Source: Rhodanobacteraceae bacterium ZG21-1
GTDB lineage: Bacteria > Pseudomonadota > Gammaproteobacteria > Xanthomonadales > Rhodanobacteraceae
Reading direction: 5' to 3'
Assembly: GCA_021390615.1 (NCBI GenBank)
Contig: JAJEJU010000024.1
Span: forward strand, 1,550,001 to 1,614,000
DNA length: 64,000 bases
The notes under the pieces: generated by a model
Told to the model about the DNA's origin: nothing
Seen by the model: only the letters and a program-made list of their open reading frames with translations
Databases searched by the model: none
Shown here: in pieces, positions 1 to 8,574 of the stretch
Position numbering within the stretch: position 1 is the first letter of the stretch
Layout of the letters: the number at the start of each line of letters is the position of its first letter
Position numbers and translations under genes: made by a program

Positions 1-3000
1 GTCAAGCTCAGGTCGTCCACCGTATCGAAAGTGCCGCCGCCGCTGCCCAGGGTCACGCCGCGGGCCGAACTGAATGCGCTGGAGTTTCGCAAGGTACCGC
101 CACTCAGCGACAGCGCGCCGGCCGCGTCGCCAAGGCTGGCGTCGCCGATGACGTTGACGGTGCCGCCGTTGATGAAGGTGCCGCCGGCATACGTATTGGC
201 GCCGCCCAGATATAGCGTGCCCGCGCCGGTCTTGGTGAGCGAACCGGCGCCGCTGAGGGTGAAGTTGGTCGTGAGGAGCGTCGCCTGGGTATCGAAGGTG
301 GCGCCGCCCTGGTTGATGGTGACGTTGCGCGACAGCGCCATGTTCGCCGTGGTGCGCAGCGTGCCGCCGTCGAAGCTGAGCATGCTTCCAAGCGTACCTA
401 GGCTGGTGGTGCTCGCCACCTGCAGCACACCGCCGTTGATCGCCGTGCCGCCGTTGGAATTGTTGATGCCGCTGAGGATCAGCGTGCCCAGGTCTTCCTT
501 CACCAACGTGCCGGTGCCGATGAATCCGCTGTCGATGGTCGCCGTCATGGCTGCGCCGGCGGCAGTGCCGTCGCCCACGCGGACAATATCCTGCCCGCCG
601 ACCAGGGTGATCGGGCTGCCGGTGACGTGATAGCCGTCCACCGCGAACTGCATGCCGGAGCTGGTCACCGCGCCGAGCGAATTGTCCACCGTCACCGTGC
701 CCGGCGCGCCGGTGAAGATGGCGAACTGGCCATCCGCATACGGTGCGTTCACCTGGCCGTTCTGGCCGGTCCAGTTGTTGTTGCCGGCGCTGTTCTGCCA
801 GACGCCGCTACCGCCGTTGACGCTGTTGTTGGCCGGCCCGTTCGGACCGTCCCAGAAATTGAGCGTGAGGCCGCCGCTGTTGAGCAGGTTCACCTGGTGC
901 GCCACCGCGGTCTGCACCTGGTAGCTGCCTGCCGGCGTGCTGCCTAGCGCGAGGCCGTTGTCGGTGAGCGTGCCGTCGTAGCTGACGATGCGGTAAAGGC
1001 CCGGGCCGAAGCTGCCGCCCGGCGTGGCGGTGACATTGAGTGTGCCGTCCAGCGTGAGGTTGCCGTGCACCACGGTGAGATCGTTGAGCGCACCGCCCAC
1101 CACGTTGGGCTGGCCCAGCTGGTAGTTCATGGTCGCGCCACTGCTCAGCGCGAGGTTGCCGTTGATGGTCAGCGTGCCGGCGGCGCCCGCGTCGCCGGGG
1201 TTGAGCGCGCCGCCGTCGGCCACCGCGACGTTGCCGCCGATGATGCCCTTGCCGCTCAGCGTGCCGCCGTTCTGCACCGTCGTGGCGCCGGTGGCGGCGG
1301 ACTGGTCGCCATCGATCTGCAGCGTGCCCGCCCCGATCGTGGTGGCGCCCGTATAGCTGTTGCCTGCGGTCAGCACGGTGGTGCCGCTGCCGAGCTGGCT
1401 GACGCCGCCGCTGCCGGAGACCTGGCCGCTGAAGGTATAGACGTCCGAACGGTCGAACGCCAGCGTGCCGTTGTCGGCCACGTCGCCCAGGATGGAGCCG
1501 CTGGCGCCACCGTTGCCCAGCTGCAGCGTGCCGGCAGTGATGGAGGTGCCGCCGGTATAGGTGTTGGTCGAAGTGAGCGCCGTGGTGCCGGTGCCGTTCT
1601 GCACCACATTGCCGGCACCGGAAATGACACCGCTCAGGGTGGACGTATCCGAACGATCGAAGGCCAGCGTGCCGGCTGCGATGATCACGCTGGGGCTGGT
1701 GATGGAGCCGGTGGTGCCGCCGTTGCCCAGCTGCAGGATGCCGCCGTTGATGACGGTGTTGCCGGTGTAGGTGTTGTTGCCGGTGAGCAGCCAGGTGCCG
1801 GCGTCGTTCTTGGCCACCGTGGTGGTGCCGCCGGGACCGTCGACGATGGTCCCGCCCATGGTGTTATTGCCGGCATTGCTGCCGCCCAGGCCCAGTGAGC
1901 GGTTGCCGCTGCCCGCATACGCGGCGGAACCGGTATTGCTGAAGACGATGGCGCCGGTGCCGGAGGATTCGATCACGCTGGTGCCCGCCGACAGCGTGAA
2001 CAGGCGATCGGTGGTATCGCCGCTGCCGGTGTAGCGCAGCGTGGCGCCGTTGCCGATCACCAGATTGCTGGCAGCGCTGGACGAGGCGCCGATGCTGCTG
2101 CCCTGCCCGCCATTGCTGAGGTGATCCACCCCGAGCACGCCGCCGACGATGGTGGTGACGCCGGTGTAGGTGCTGGCAGGATTGCGCAGGATCCAGGTGC
2201 CGGTGCCGGTCTTGCTGAGCGAGGTCTTGCCGGTGCCGTTGTTGGCGATCAGGGCGGCCAGGCTGTTGTCGTCGGTGCTGGTGCCGGTGAGCGTCACCGT
2301 CTGCGCCGTGTTGGTGCCGGTGAACGCGATGGCGCCGGTATTGGTGAACTGCACCGCGCCCGTGCCCGAGGCATCCAGCATGCTGCTCGCGGACGGCCCC
2401 AGCGTGAACAGGCGATCCGTGCTGCTGCCGGCGCCGAGGTATTGCAGCCTGCCGCCGTTGATCACCAGGTTGGCGGCGCTGTTGCTGGACGCGCCGATGG
2501 AACTGGCCGCGCCGCCGTCGGCGAGCGCATTCACCGCCAGCGTGCCGGCATTCACCGTGGTCACGCCGTCGTAGGTGCTGACGAGGCCCGCGAGGTATTC
2601 GGCGCCGCTGCCGCCGTTCTTGACCAGGTTGCCCTGGCCGGTGATGGCGCCGTTGTACTGGCCTGCGGCCGGCGAGCTCGATCCCGAGCTGATCGTCAGC
2701 GTGGCGTTGCCGAGATCGACATTGCCGCCGAGGGTGCCGCCGTTGAGCAGCGTGGCTACCGTGGTGTTGAAACCGTTGAGGTAGAGCTGCGCGCCGGCCA
2801 CGTTGCTCATGTTCATGGTGCCCGTGCCGAACGCATTCGTCGCACCGGCGTAAAGCGCGCCGGCCCGCACCACGGTGCCGCCGGTGTAGGGATTGTTGGC
2901 ATTGGTGAGCACCAGCGCGCCCGCGCCCTGCTTGGCCAGCGCCCCGCTGCCGGTGATGACGCCGCTCATGGTCAGCGTGGCGGCGCCAGCGGCGACCGTG

Positions 3001-6000
3001 ATGGCGCCGGTGCCGGTCAGCGTGGCGCCGCGATCCGTGCTGACGGTAGCGCCGGTGTAGTTCAAGGTGCCGTTGTTGAGCAGCAGATTGGCCGGATCAT
3101 TGGTGGCCGCGCCGATGCCGCTGTTCTGTCCGCCGTTGGCCAGGCAGTTGGTGCTGAGCGTACCGGAGGCGATATTGGTGACGCCGGTGTAGCTGTTGCC
3201 GCAGCCGTTCAGCGTCTCGTTGGCGCCGGCGAGCGCGCTGACCCCGCCCGTACCGCTGATCACCCCGGAGAACGTGCCCGCGCCGCGGATCTGCAGCGTG
3301 CCTGCGCCCAGGGTGACGTTGCCTGCTCCGTTGAGGCCGCTGACCCAGTCGGTATAGCCGGCCAGGTCCAGCGTTGCGCCGGTGTTGACCGTCATCACTC
3401 CTGCGCCGACACCGGTGCTGGTGCCGCCGAAGGCCTGGTTGGAGCCGGCGCGCAAGATGCCGGCGTTGACCGTATTGTTGCCCGTGTAGGTGTTCGTGCC
3501 GCTGAGCACCAGGGTGCCGCTGCCGTCCTTGATCAGGCCACCGCTGCCGACCACGGTGCCGCTGTCGGTCAGCGTGGCCGCCGGGTTGCTGATGTTGATG
3601 TCGCCGTTGCCCGCACCCAGGGTGAAGCCGCGATCGATCGTGCTGTTCACGCCGGAATACAGCAGCGTGCCGCCGCCCTGCAGCACCAGATTGCCCGGAT
3701 CGCTGCTGCCCGCGCCGATATTGCTCACCTGCCCGCCGTTCGCCAGCACGTTGACCCGCAAGGTGCCGGCGCTCACCGTGAGCGGGCCGATGAAATCGTT
3801 GTTCGCGTTGGCCAGCCACAGGGTGCCGGTGCCGGTCTTGGTGAAGCCGGCATCGTCCGGGCTGGTGACCAGCCCGTTGAAGCCCAGGACAGCGGTGCCA
3901 TCCACCTGGATATTGCGTGACGGTCCGCCGTCGACCAGGGTGAAGCCGCGCGTGGAAAGACGCGTGCCGGTGCCGGTGTAGTGCAGCGTGCCGTTCTCCA
4001 GCACCAGGTTGGCCGAGTCGTCGGACGATGCGCCAATCGAGCTGGCGGCGCCGTTACCGGCGATGACACTGACTGCCAAGGTCCCACCGCTCAGCGTGGT
4101 AACGCCGGTATAGGTGTTGGTGCCGGTTAGCGCGATGACGCCGCTGCCGCTGCCGCCCGAGGTGAAGCTGGTGGGGCCGCCGTTGTCGACGATGGTAGAG
4201 GCGATGGTGAAGGTGCCGGCGCTGTTCTGCAGTACGCCCAGCGGGCTGCCGCCGGCGCCGCCGGTCATCGAGCCGCCGGTGATGGTCTGCGACGCGCTGC
4301 CGGTGCTGGGCGAGACGATGATGCTGCCGTCCACGCCCAGCGTGTTGCCGGCGCCGACGGTGACGGTGGAATTGGCCGCAGCCGTGTACTTCAGGCCGCC
4401 CAGTTCCACGCTGCCGTTGACCGTATTGAAGTACGGCGTGTTGGGGTTGCCGCCCTCGTCGCTGACGATGTCGCCGTTGAGCCACTGGCTGGCATCGTCC
4501 TTGTCCGCGTAATTGGTGAAGGCAGTGATGGCGCCGCCCGACACCTGCGCGTAGTCCGAGCTGTTTACCGTGGCCCAGCCGCCCAGCGCGCCGTCGCCGT
4601 GCGTGGTGGTGAAACTGGCACCGGTGTTGAAGTCGAAATCAATCAGGCCGCCGCTGCGGTTGATCTCGCCCAGACTCACGACCAGGTTGCCGCCGTTACC
4701 GGCGGTGGCACTGATGCGATTGCTGCCCGCCGTCACGGTCAGGTCGTTGAACGCCTGGCTGTCCGCCGCCGCCGCGCCCTTGAGGGTCAGCGTACCGCCG
4801 CCGAGGTTCAGCGCCGACGCACTGTTGATGATGTTGTTGGCCGGCGCCCCCGCCACGCTGAAATCCAGCGCCAGCGTGCCGCCGCCGATGGTGGTGGCGC
4901 CGGCATAGGTATTGGCGCCACTGAGCGTCTGCGTGCTGGCGCCCAGCTTGGTCAAGCCGCCGCTGCCGGTGATGCTGCCGCTGTAGGCGGTGCTGCCGGT
5001 CGACGACTTCAAGGTCAGCGTGCCGCTGCCCAGGTTCACCGTGCCGCCGGTGCCGGCGAGCGATGGCGCGGTGATGCCGAGGCTGTTGAGGTTCAAGCTG
5101 CCGCCGTTGACCACCAGCGCCTTGGAAGCGCTGAACGCCTGGCTGCTGCCGGCCACCAGGGTGCCGCTTTGCACGGTGGTGGTGCCGGTATAGGTGTTGG
5201 CGCCGTCCAGTTCCCAGCTGCCCGCGCCATTCATGGTCACGCTGCCGGTGCCCGAGATCACGCCCGCATAGGTGTTCGCGCCGGTATAGCTGCCGCCCAG
5301 GGTCAGCACGTCGTTGCCCGAGCCGCCGGCGGCATAGGTGGCGGCGCCGCTGAGCGCCAGCGCGCCGCTGCCGTCGTTGTCGATCGCGCTGGCGCCGTCG
5401 ACGCTCCACGGGCGATTGCTGCTGCCTGCCCCGCCGGTATAGCTGAGCGTACCGGAGATCAGGCTGACGCCGCCGGCCGTGCCGGTGCCGAAGGAACTGT
5501 TGCTGCCGGTATCGGCCAGCACGCCGGCCTTCACCGTGACGGTGTTGATGCTCGAACCACCGGTGTAGGTGTTGGCACCGCCCAGCGTGATGGTGCGGCC
5601 TGCGCCGCCGGTGTAGGCGAAGCCGCGGTCGGAGCCGCTGCTGATCACGCCGAGCAGGGCCATGTCGCCGCTCGAGGCCTGAAAGCTCATCGAGGTGAGC
5701 CACTGATTGACGCCGGCGATGTCGCCGGTGAGGGTGAGCGTGCCGGTGCCGGCGTTCTGCAGCACGTTGCCGCCGCTCGAAGTGTTCTGGAACTGCCAGT
5801 CGCGGTTGGAGCTGTCGCCGCTGCCGCGATAGATCAGCGAGCCGCCCAGGCCGCCGCCGGCCTGCACCACGATGCTGCCGTTCGCCTCGGTCGTCGGTGC
5901 GCCCAGGGCGCTCGCCACACCGAGATCGGCGACGGAAGTGAAAGCGTAGGTGCCGCCGCCCAGGAACACCATCCTGCCGCTGAAGTCGTTGGCGGCATTG

Positions 6001-6827
6001 CTCATGGTCACGCCGCTGACTGCGAAGATGCCGGCCGTGCCGGTGTAGCGCGCCGAGCCGACAGTGCCGCGCAAGGTCACCGAACCGGTGCCGGTGGTGG
6101 CGACCTCGCGGGTCGAGGCCAGTGCGGCGGTGGCGATCAACGAAGTGCCCGAGGCGGCGGTGATGACATTGCCGGCATCGCCCAGGCTGGCGTCATTGGC
6201 GACCGCCAGCGAGCCGGCGAGCAGGTTGATGCCTCCGGTAAAAGTATTCGCGCCACCGAGGCTCAGCTGGCCCGCGCCGGTCTTGGCGAGCCCGGCGCCG
6301 CCGGCGATCACCGAGTTGATGGTGGCCGTACCCGCCGTGACGCTGACCGTAGGCGTGTTGCCGGCGAGCGTCAGCGTTCCGCCGGTGATCGTGAAGCCGG
6401 TGACCCCGAAGTTGAGATTCTGCGCGGTGATGGGCGCGCCCAGGGTCACCGTGCCCGCCGTGCCGGTGAAGAACGCATTGTCCGGCGCGGCGTTGTTCCA
6501 GGTCACGAACGGACCGGCCACACCGTCGCTGGCGGAATTCCACAGCGCGCTGGTGGTATCCCAGGTGCCGGTGCCGCCATTGCCCGCAGCGCCGGTGTTG
6601 ACGTCCCAGTAGCGATCCGCCGCCAGCGACGGCGTGGCGTACAAGGCGCTCAAGGCCATCAGCACGCCCACGCGCACGGTCAGGGCGCTGCGCACGCTCG
6701 AAGGCCGTTGGTCCAATACTGCCGCCGAAGTGCGTCCGCACCCTTTACCGTGTTTGCCGGCGAGTTCGGAAGCCACCACCCACGTGTTCAATGCCGTGGA
6801 CCAGACGATGCGAAATACACGGTTCAT
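1..6827 (-). CDS. Giant autotransporter with ESPR signal and beta-strand repeats (3' end outside window)
   Basis: Probable type V secreted surface protein. The frame starting at the ATG at 6825-6827 stays open for about 2275 codons to the window edge, so the C-terminal translocator barrel is not visible. The N-terminus MNRVFRIVWSTALNTWVVAS fits the extended signal peptide region (ESPR) of large autotransporters. A hydrophobic segment and a Leu-Ala-Ala cleavage region come about 70 residues in. The mature part is rich in Gly, Thr, Ser and Asn. It repeats units of the form GTGTLTLSG...NTYTGxTTVxxGTL, typical of autotransporter-associated beta-strand (PATR) repeats that fold as a beta-helix. A strong GGGGGA ribosome site lies just before the ATG. 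Long antisense open frames over this region are composition artefacts. Adhesin or biofilm function is inferred; no catalytic domain was seen. Confidence 0.85.
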   Translation of the reverse strand, partial: MNRVFRIVWSTALNTWVVASELAGKHGKGCGRTSAAVLDQRPSSVRSALTVRVGVLMALSALYATPSLAADRYWDVNTGAAGNGGTGTWDTTSALWNSASDGVAGPFVTWNNAAPDNAFFTGTAGTVTLGAPITAQNLNFGVTGFTITGGTLTLAGNTPTVSVTAGTATINSVIAGGAGLAKTGAGQLSLGGANTFTGGINLLAGSLAVANDASLGDAGNVITAASGTSLIATAALASTREVATTGTGSVTLRGTVGSARYTGTAGIFAVSGVTMSNAANDFSGRMVFLGGGTYAFTSVADLGVASALGAPTTEANGSIVVQAGGGLGGSLIYRGSGDSSNRDWQFQNTSSGGNVLQNAGTGTLTLTGDIAGVNQWLTSMSFQASSGDMALLGVISSGSDRGFAYTGGAGRTITLGGANTYTGGSSINTVTVKAGVLADTGSNSSFGTGTAGGVSLISGTLSYTGGAGSSNRPWSVDGASAIDNDGSGALALSGAATYAAGGSGNDVLTLGGSYTGANTYAGVISGTGSVTMNGAGSWELDGANTYTGTTTVQSGTLVAGSSQAFSASKALVVNGGSLNLNSLGITAPSLAGTGGTVNLGSGTLTLKSSTGSTAYSGSITGSGGLTKLGASTQTLSGANTYAGATTIGGGTLALDFSVAGAPANNIINSASALNLGGGTLTLKGAAAADSQAFNDLTVTAGSNRISATAGNGGNLVVSLGEINRSGGLIDFDFNTGASFTTTHGDGALGGWATVNSSDYAQVSGGAITAFTNYADKDDASQWLNGDIVSDEGGNPNTPYFNTVNGSVELGGLKYTAAANSTVTVGAGNTLGVDGSIIVSPSTGSASQTITGGSMTGGAGGSPLGVLQNSAGTFTIASTIVDNGGPTSFTSGGSGSGVIALTGTNTYTGVTTLSGGTLAVSVIAGNGAASSIGASSDDSANLVLENGTLHYTGTGTRLSTRGFTLVDGGPSRNIQVDGTAVLGFNGLVTSPDDAGFTKTGTGTLWLANANNDFIGPLTVSAGTLRVNVLANGGQVSNIGAGSSDPGNLVLQGGGTLLYSGVNSTIDRGFTLGAGNGDINISNPAATLTDSGTVVGSGGLIKDGSGTLVLSGTNTYTGNNTVNAGILRAGSNQAFGGTSTGVGAGVMTVNTGATLDLAGYTDWVSGLNGAGNVTLGAGTLQIRGAGTFSGVISGTGGVSALAGANETLNGCGNSYTGVTNIASGTLSTNCLANGGQNSGIGAATNDPANLLLNNGTLNYTGATVSTDRGATLTGTGAITVAAGAATLTMSGVITGSGALAKQGAGALVLTNANNPYTGGTVVRAGALYAGATNAFGTGTMNMSNVAGAQLYLNGFNTTVATLLNGGTLGGNVDLGNATLTISSGSSSPAAGQYNGAITGQGNLVKNGGSGAEYLAGLVSTYDGVTTVNAGTLAVNALADGGAASSIGASSNSAANLVINGGRLQYLGAGSSTDRLFTLGPSASSMLDASGTGAVQFTNTGAIAFTGTNTAQTVTLTGTSTDDNSLAALIANNGTGKTSLSKTGTGTWILRNPASTYTGVTTIVGGVLGVDHLSNGGQGSSIGASSSAASNLVIGNGATLRYTGSGDTTDRLFTLSAGTSVIESSGTGAIVFSNTGSAAYAGSGNRSLGLGGSNAGNNTMGGTIVDGPGGTTTVAKNDAGTWLLTGNNTYTGNTVINGGILQLGNGGTTGSITSPSVIIAAGTLAFDRSDTSTLSGVISGAGNVVQNGTGTTALTSTNTYTGGTSITAGTLQLGNGGASGSILGDVADNGTLAFDRSDVYTFSGQVSGSGGVSQLGSGTTVLTAGNSYTGATTIGAGTLQIDGDQSAATGATTVQNGGTLSGKGIIGGNVAVADGGALNPGDAGAAGTLTINGNLALSSGATMNYQLGQPNVVGGALNDLTVVHGNLTLDGTLNVTATPGGSFGPGLYRIVSYDGTLTDNGLALGSTPAGSYQVQTAVAHQVNLLNSGGLTLNFWDGPNGPANNSVNGGSGVWQNSAGNNNWTGQNGQVNAPYADGQFAIFTGAPGTVTVDNSLGAVTSSGMQFAVDGYHVTGSPITLVGGQDIVRVGDGTAAGAAMTATIDSGFIGTGTLVKEDLGTLILSGINNSNGGTAINGGVLQVASTTSLGTLGSMLSFDGGTLRTTANMALSRNVTINQGGATFDTQATLLTTNFTLSGAGSLTKTGAGTLYLGGANTYAGGTFINGGTVNVIGDASLGDAAGALSLSGGTLRNSSAFSSARGVTLGSGGGTFDTVDDLSL

Positions 6828-7334
6828 CACTTTCCCCCTGTCGATATGCAGTCGATGCGGCCGCTTGTCGCAGCACGTCGGCGCCATGAGTCAGGCCAAA
6901 TCCAGGCCGGCTCACCGCCGCGCGCGATGGCGCTGCCACAAGAAGTCAGGGGAAAGGCATGGGTGTGCGTCGGGCCAAGGCACTTGCTCGCGGCCAAACG
7001 CCGCGCATGGCAAGGCCGCCCGGCAGACGCCGGGCGCAGCGATCTTCAATCGATCCAAGCCCATCTCGAACGGCACCACTGACTTACCCCCTGAACCGGA
7101 GCAACCACTCCGGCCGATCAGCCACTGCCTGGCACCGCAAAGCGGTCCATGTGCCAGGCTCATGGCGTCTTGCTTCTAAGTCATGGGCAAGGTTATTCAA
7201 GCCAGGCGACGGAGGCTCGGCGTGGCGTCTCCTTTCGCTCGGCCTGGCATCTCTTTTCAAACATCGGACACCGGGCGGCCTGGGTCATCGCCATGAAAGC
7301 CGTCAGCCGAGCCCGGCCGTCGGCGAGCGACGAG
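6828..7334. other. Intergenic region with two strong hairpins, no gene seen
   Basis: About 500 bases between the AraC-type gene and the autotransporter, both read on the minus strand. It holds two perfect inverted repeats. CCGGAG/CTCCGG lies at 7096-7113 with a 6-nt loop. A 9-bp pair GCCTGGCAC/GTGCCAGGC lies at 7127-7159, with a nested CCGC-AAA-GCGG at 7135-7145. No supported coding frame was found. Confidence 0.6.
7127..7159 (-). terminator. Candidate terminator hairpin after the AraC-type gene
   Basis: Perfect 9-bp arms separated by 15 nt that contain a smaller hairpin, located about 175 bases beyond the AraC-type stop codon. It lacks a clear run of Us on the minus strand. It could instead be a regulatory structure for the autotransporter. 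Confidence 0.4.
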
Positions 7335-8291
7335 CTAGCCCGCCAGTCGCGCGAGCGGAGACAATGCATCCGCCTCGTCGCGCGCCCTGCCCGCCGCAAG
7401 CTCCGCCCTGGCCTCGCTCGGCGTCAAGCCGAAGCGCGCGCGGAAGCTGCGCAGCAGCTGGTTGGCGCTGGAAAAGCCCAGGCTGTAGGCCATTTCCGTG
7501 ATCGAACGCGGCGGGCGCACCGCCTGCACGAGTTCCCGGCGGACTGCATCCAGACGCATGTCGCGCAGCATCTTCACCACGCCGCCATCGGCGGCAAACG
7601 CACGATACAGATGAGCGCGCGAGACGTTGAGTCGATGGCAGATAAGCGCCGGCGACAGCTCCTGCAGGTGGATATGCTGATCCATGAATTCCAGCACGCG
7701 CTGGCGGAGTCTGGTGTGTGGCGGCTCGGCCTCGCCGTTCGCTGCGTGCCCTCGCCAGGCCGCCAGCAGCAAGGTCGCCAGCGCCTGCTGCGCGGCGTCC
7801 GCCTGGAGCTTGGTCAACCGCGCCTGCAGCGCGCACAGCCCTTCGATACATGCGGCGACCAGGGCGGTCATGGGCCACTCGGCCTTCAGCACGGCGCCGT
7901 GCAGGTGACGCGAGCCCGCCTTCTCCAGCAACTGCCTCGGCAAGCTCGTCGACAAGCCAGACGGCACCATCGATTCGAGCTCGGACGACCGCGCCAGATC
8001 GACGATGCGGATATCGCCCCTGCTCTCCCCGCCATCGGCCGCGCCCCCGTCTTGCCCTGCCCCCTTGCCGATCAGCTGCAGCAGATAGTGATCGCCCCCG
8101 CTCGGCGGGATGTCGATGCGGTCGCCGATGATCCGACGCTGATAGGACAGCGTGACGTCCTGCGATGTCGCCAGCTCACGTGCGTCGTGACGCGACGACA
8201 CCTGCAGAATATCCAGCATCTCCTCGCACAACCGCTCGTTGCGCTCGTCCGCCCCGTCATCGTCCGTAAGCGTGCCTTGGTCGCCAGCCAT
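7335..8291 (-). CDS. AraC-family transcriptional regulator
   Basis: 318-residue transcription factor. The N-terminal ~190 residues look like the AraC-binding-like (cupin-type) sensing domain. The C-terminus carries two helix-turn-helices, around residues 212-233 (ELSPALICHRLNVSRAHLYR) and 263-285 (SITEMAYSLGFSSANQLLRS), followed by the usual FRARFGLTPSEAR signature. I chose ATG 8291, preceded by an AGGGG-like ribosome site, over GTG 8297 two codons upstream. The gene stands alone upstream of the autotransporter on the same strand. Control of that gene is possible but not shown. The ligand is unknown. Confidence 0.85.
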   Translation of the reverse strand: MAGDQGTLTDDDGADERNERLCEEMLDILQVSSRHDARELATSQDVTLSYQRRIIGDRIDIPPSGGDHYLLQLIGKGAGQDGGAADGGESRGDIRIVDLARSSELESMVPSGLSTSLPRQLLEKAGSRHLHGAVLKAEWPMTALVAACIEGLCALQARLTKLQADAAQQALATLLLAAWRGHAANGEAEPPHTRLRQRVLEFMDQHIHLQELSPALICHRLNVSRAHLYRAFAADGGVVKMLRDMRLDAVRRELVQAVRPPRSITEMAYSLGFSSANQLLRSFRARFGLTPSEARAELAAGRARDEADALSPLARLAG

Positions 8292-8574
8292 CCCCACCCC
8301 TGTCGGCTTTCAGTGGAACCACCGTCTCCATGTGATCGGCGGCTCACTCGACCAATGATGCTAACAAGGCCGTCACGCCATCAATGGCGGCGACATCACG
8401 CTTTGGCACATGCGGAGATTGCGCAGCCACCTCCGATGACGTGAGCTGCTGAGCCCCATCCAACGCCGAGGCGCTACTGGCGAGTCGCCTCCAGGCAGCG
8501 CTCAAATCACCAAGCTCCCGCCAGGGACGGATCGACGTGCCTGCCGCATGGCGGCCATGTCGTTCTTCACGGCA

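Noticed and set aside
2121..7082. Very long open frames on the plus strand (about 600 and 830 codons) opposite the autotransporter
   Set aside because: Ala/Gly/Arg/His-rich translations without domains, no ribosome sites. They mirror the repeat-rich, high-GC minus-strand gene.
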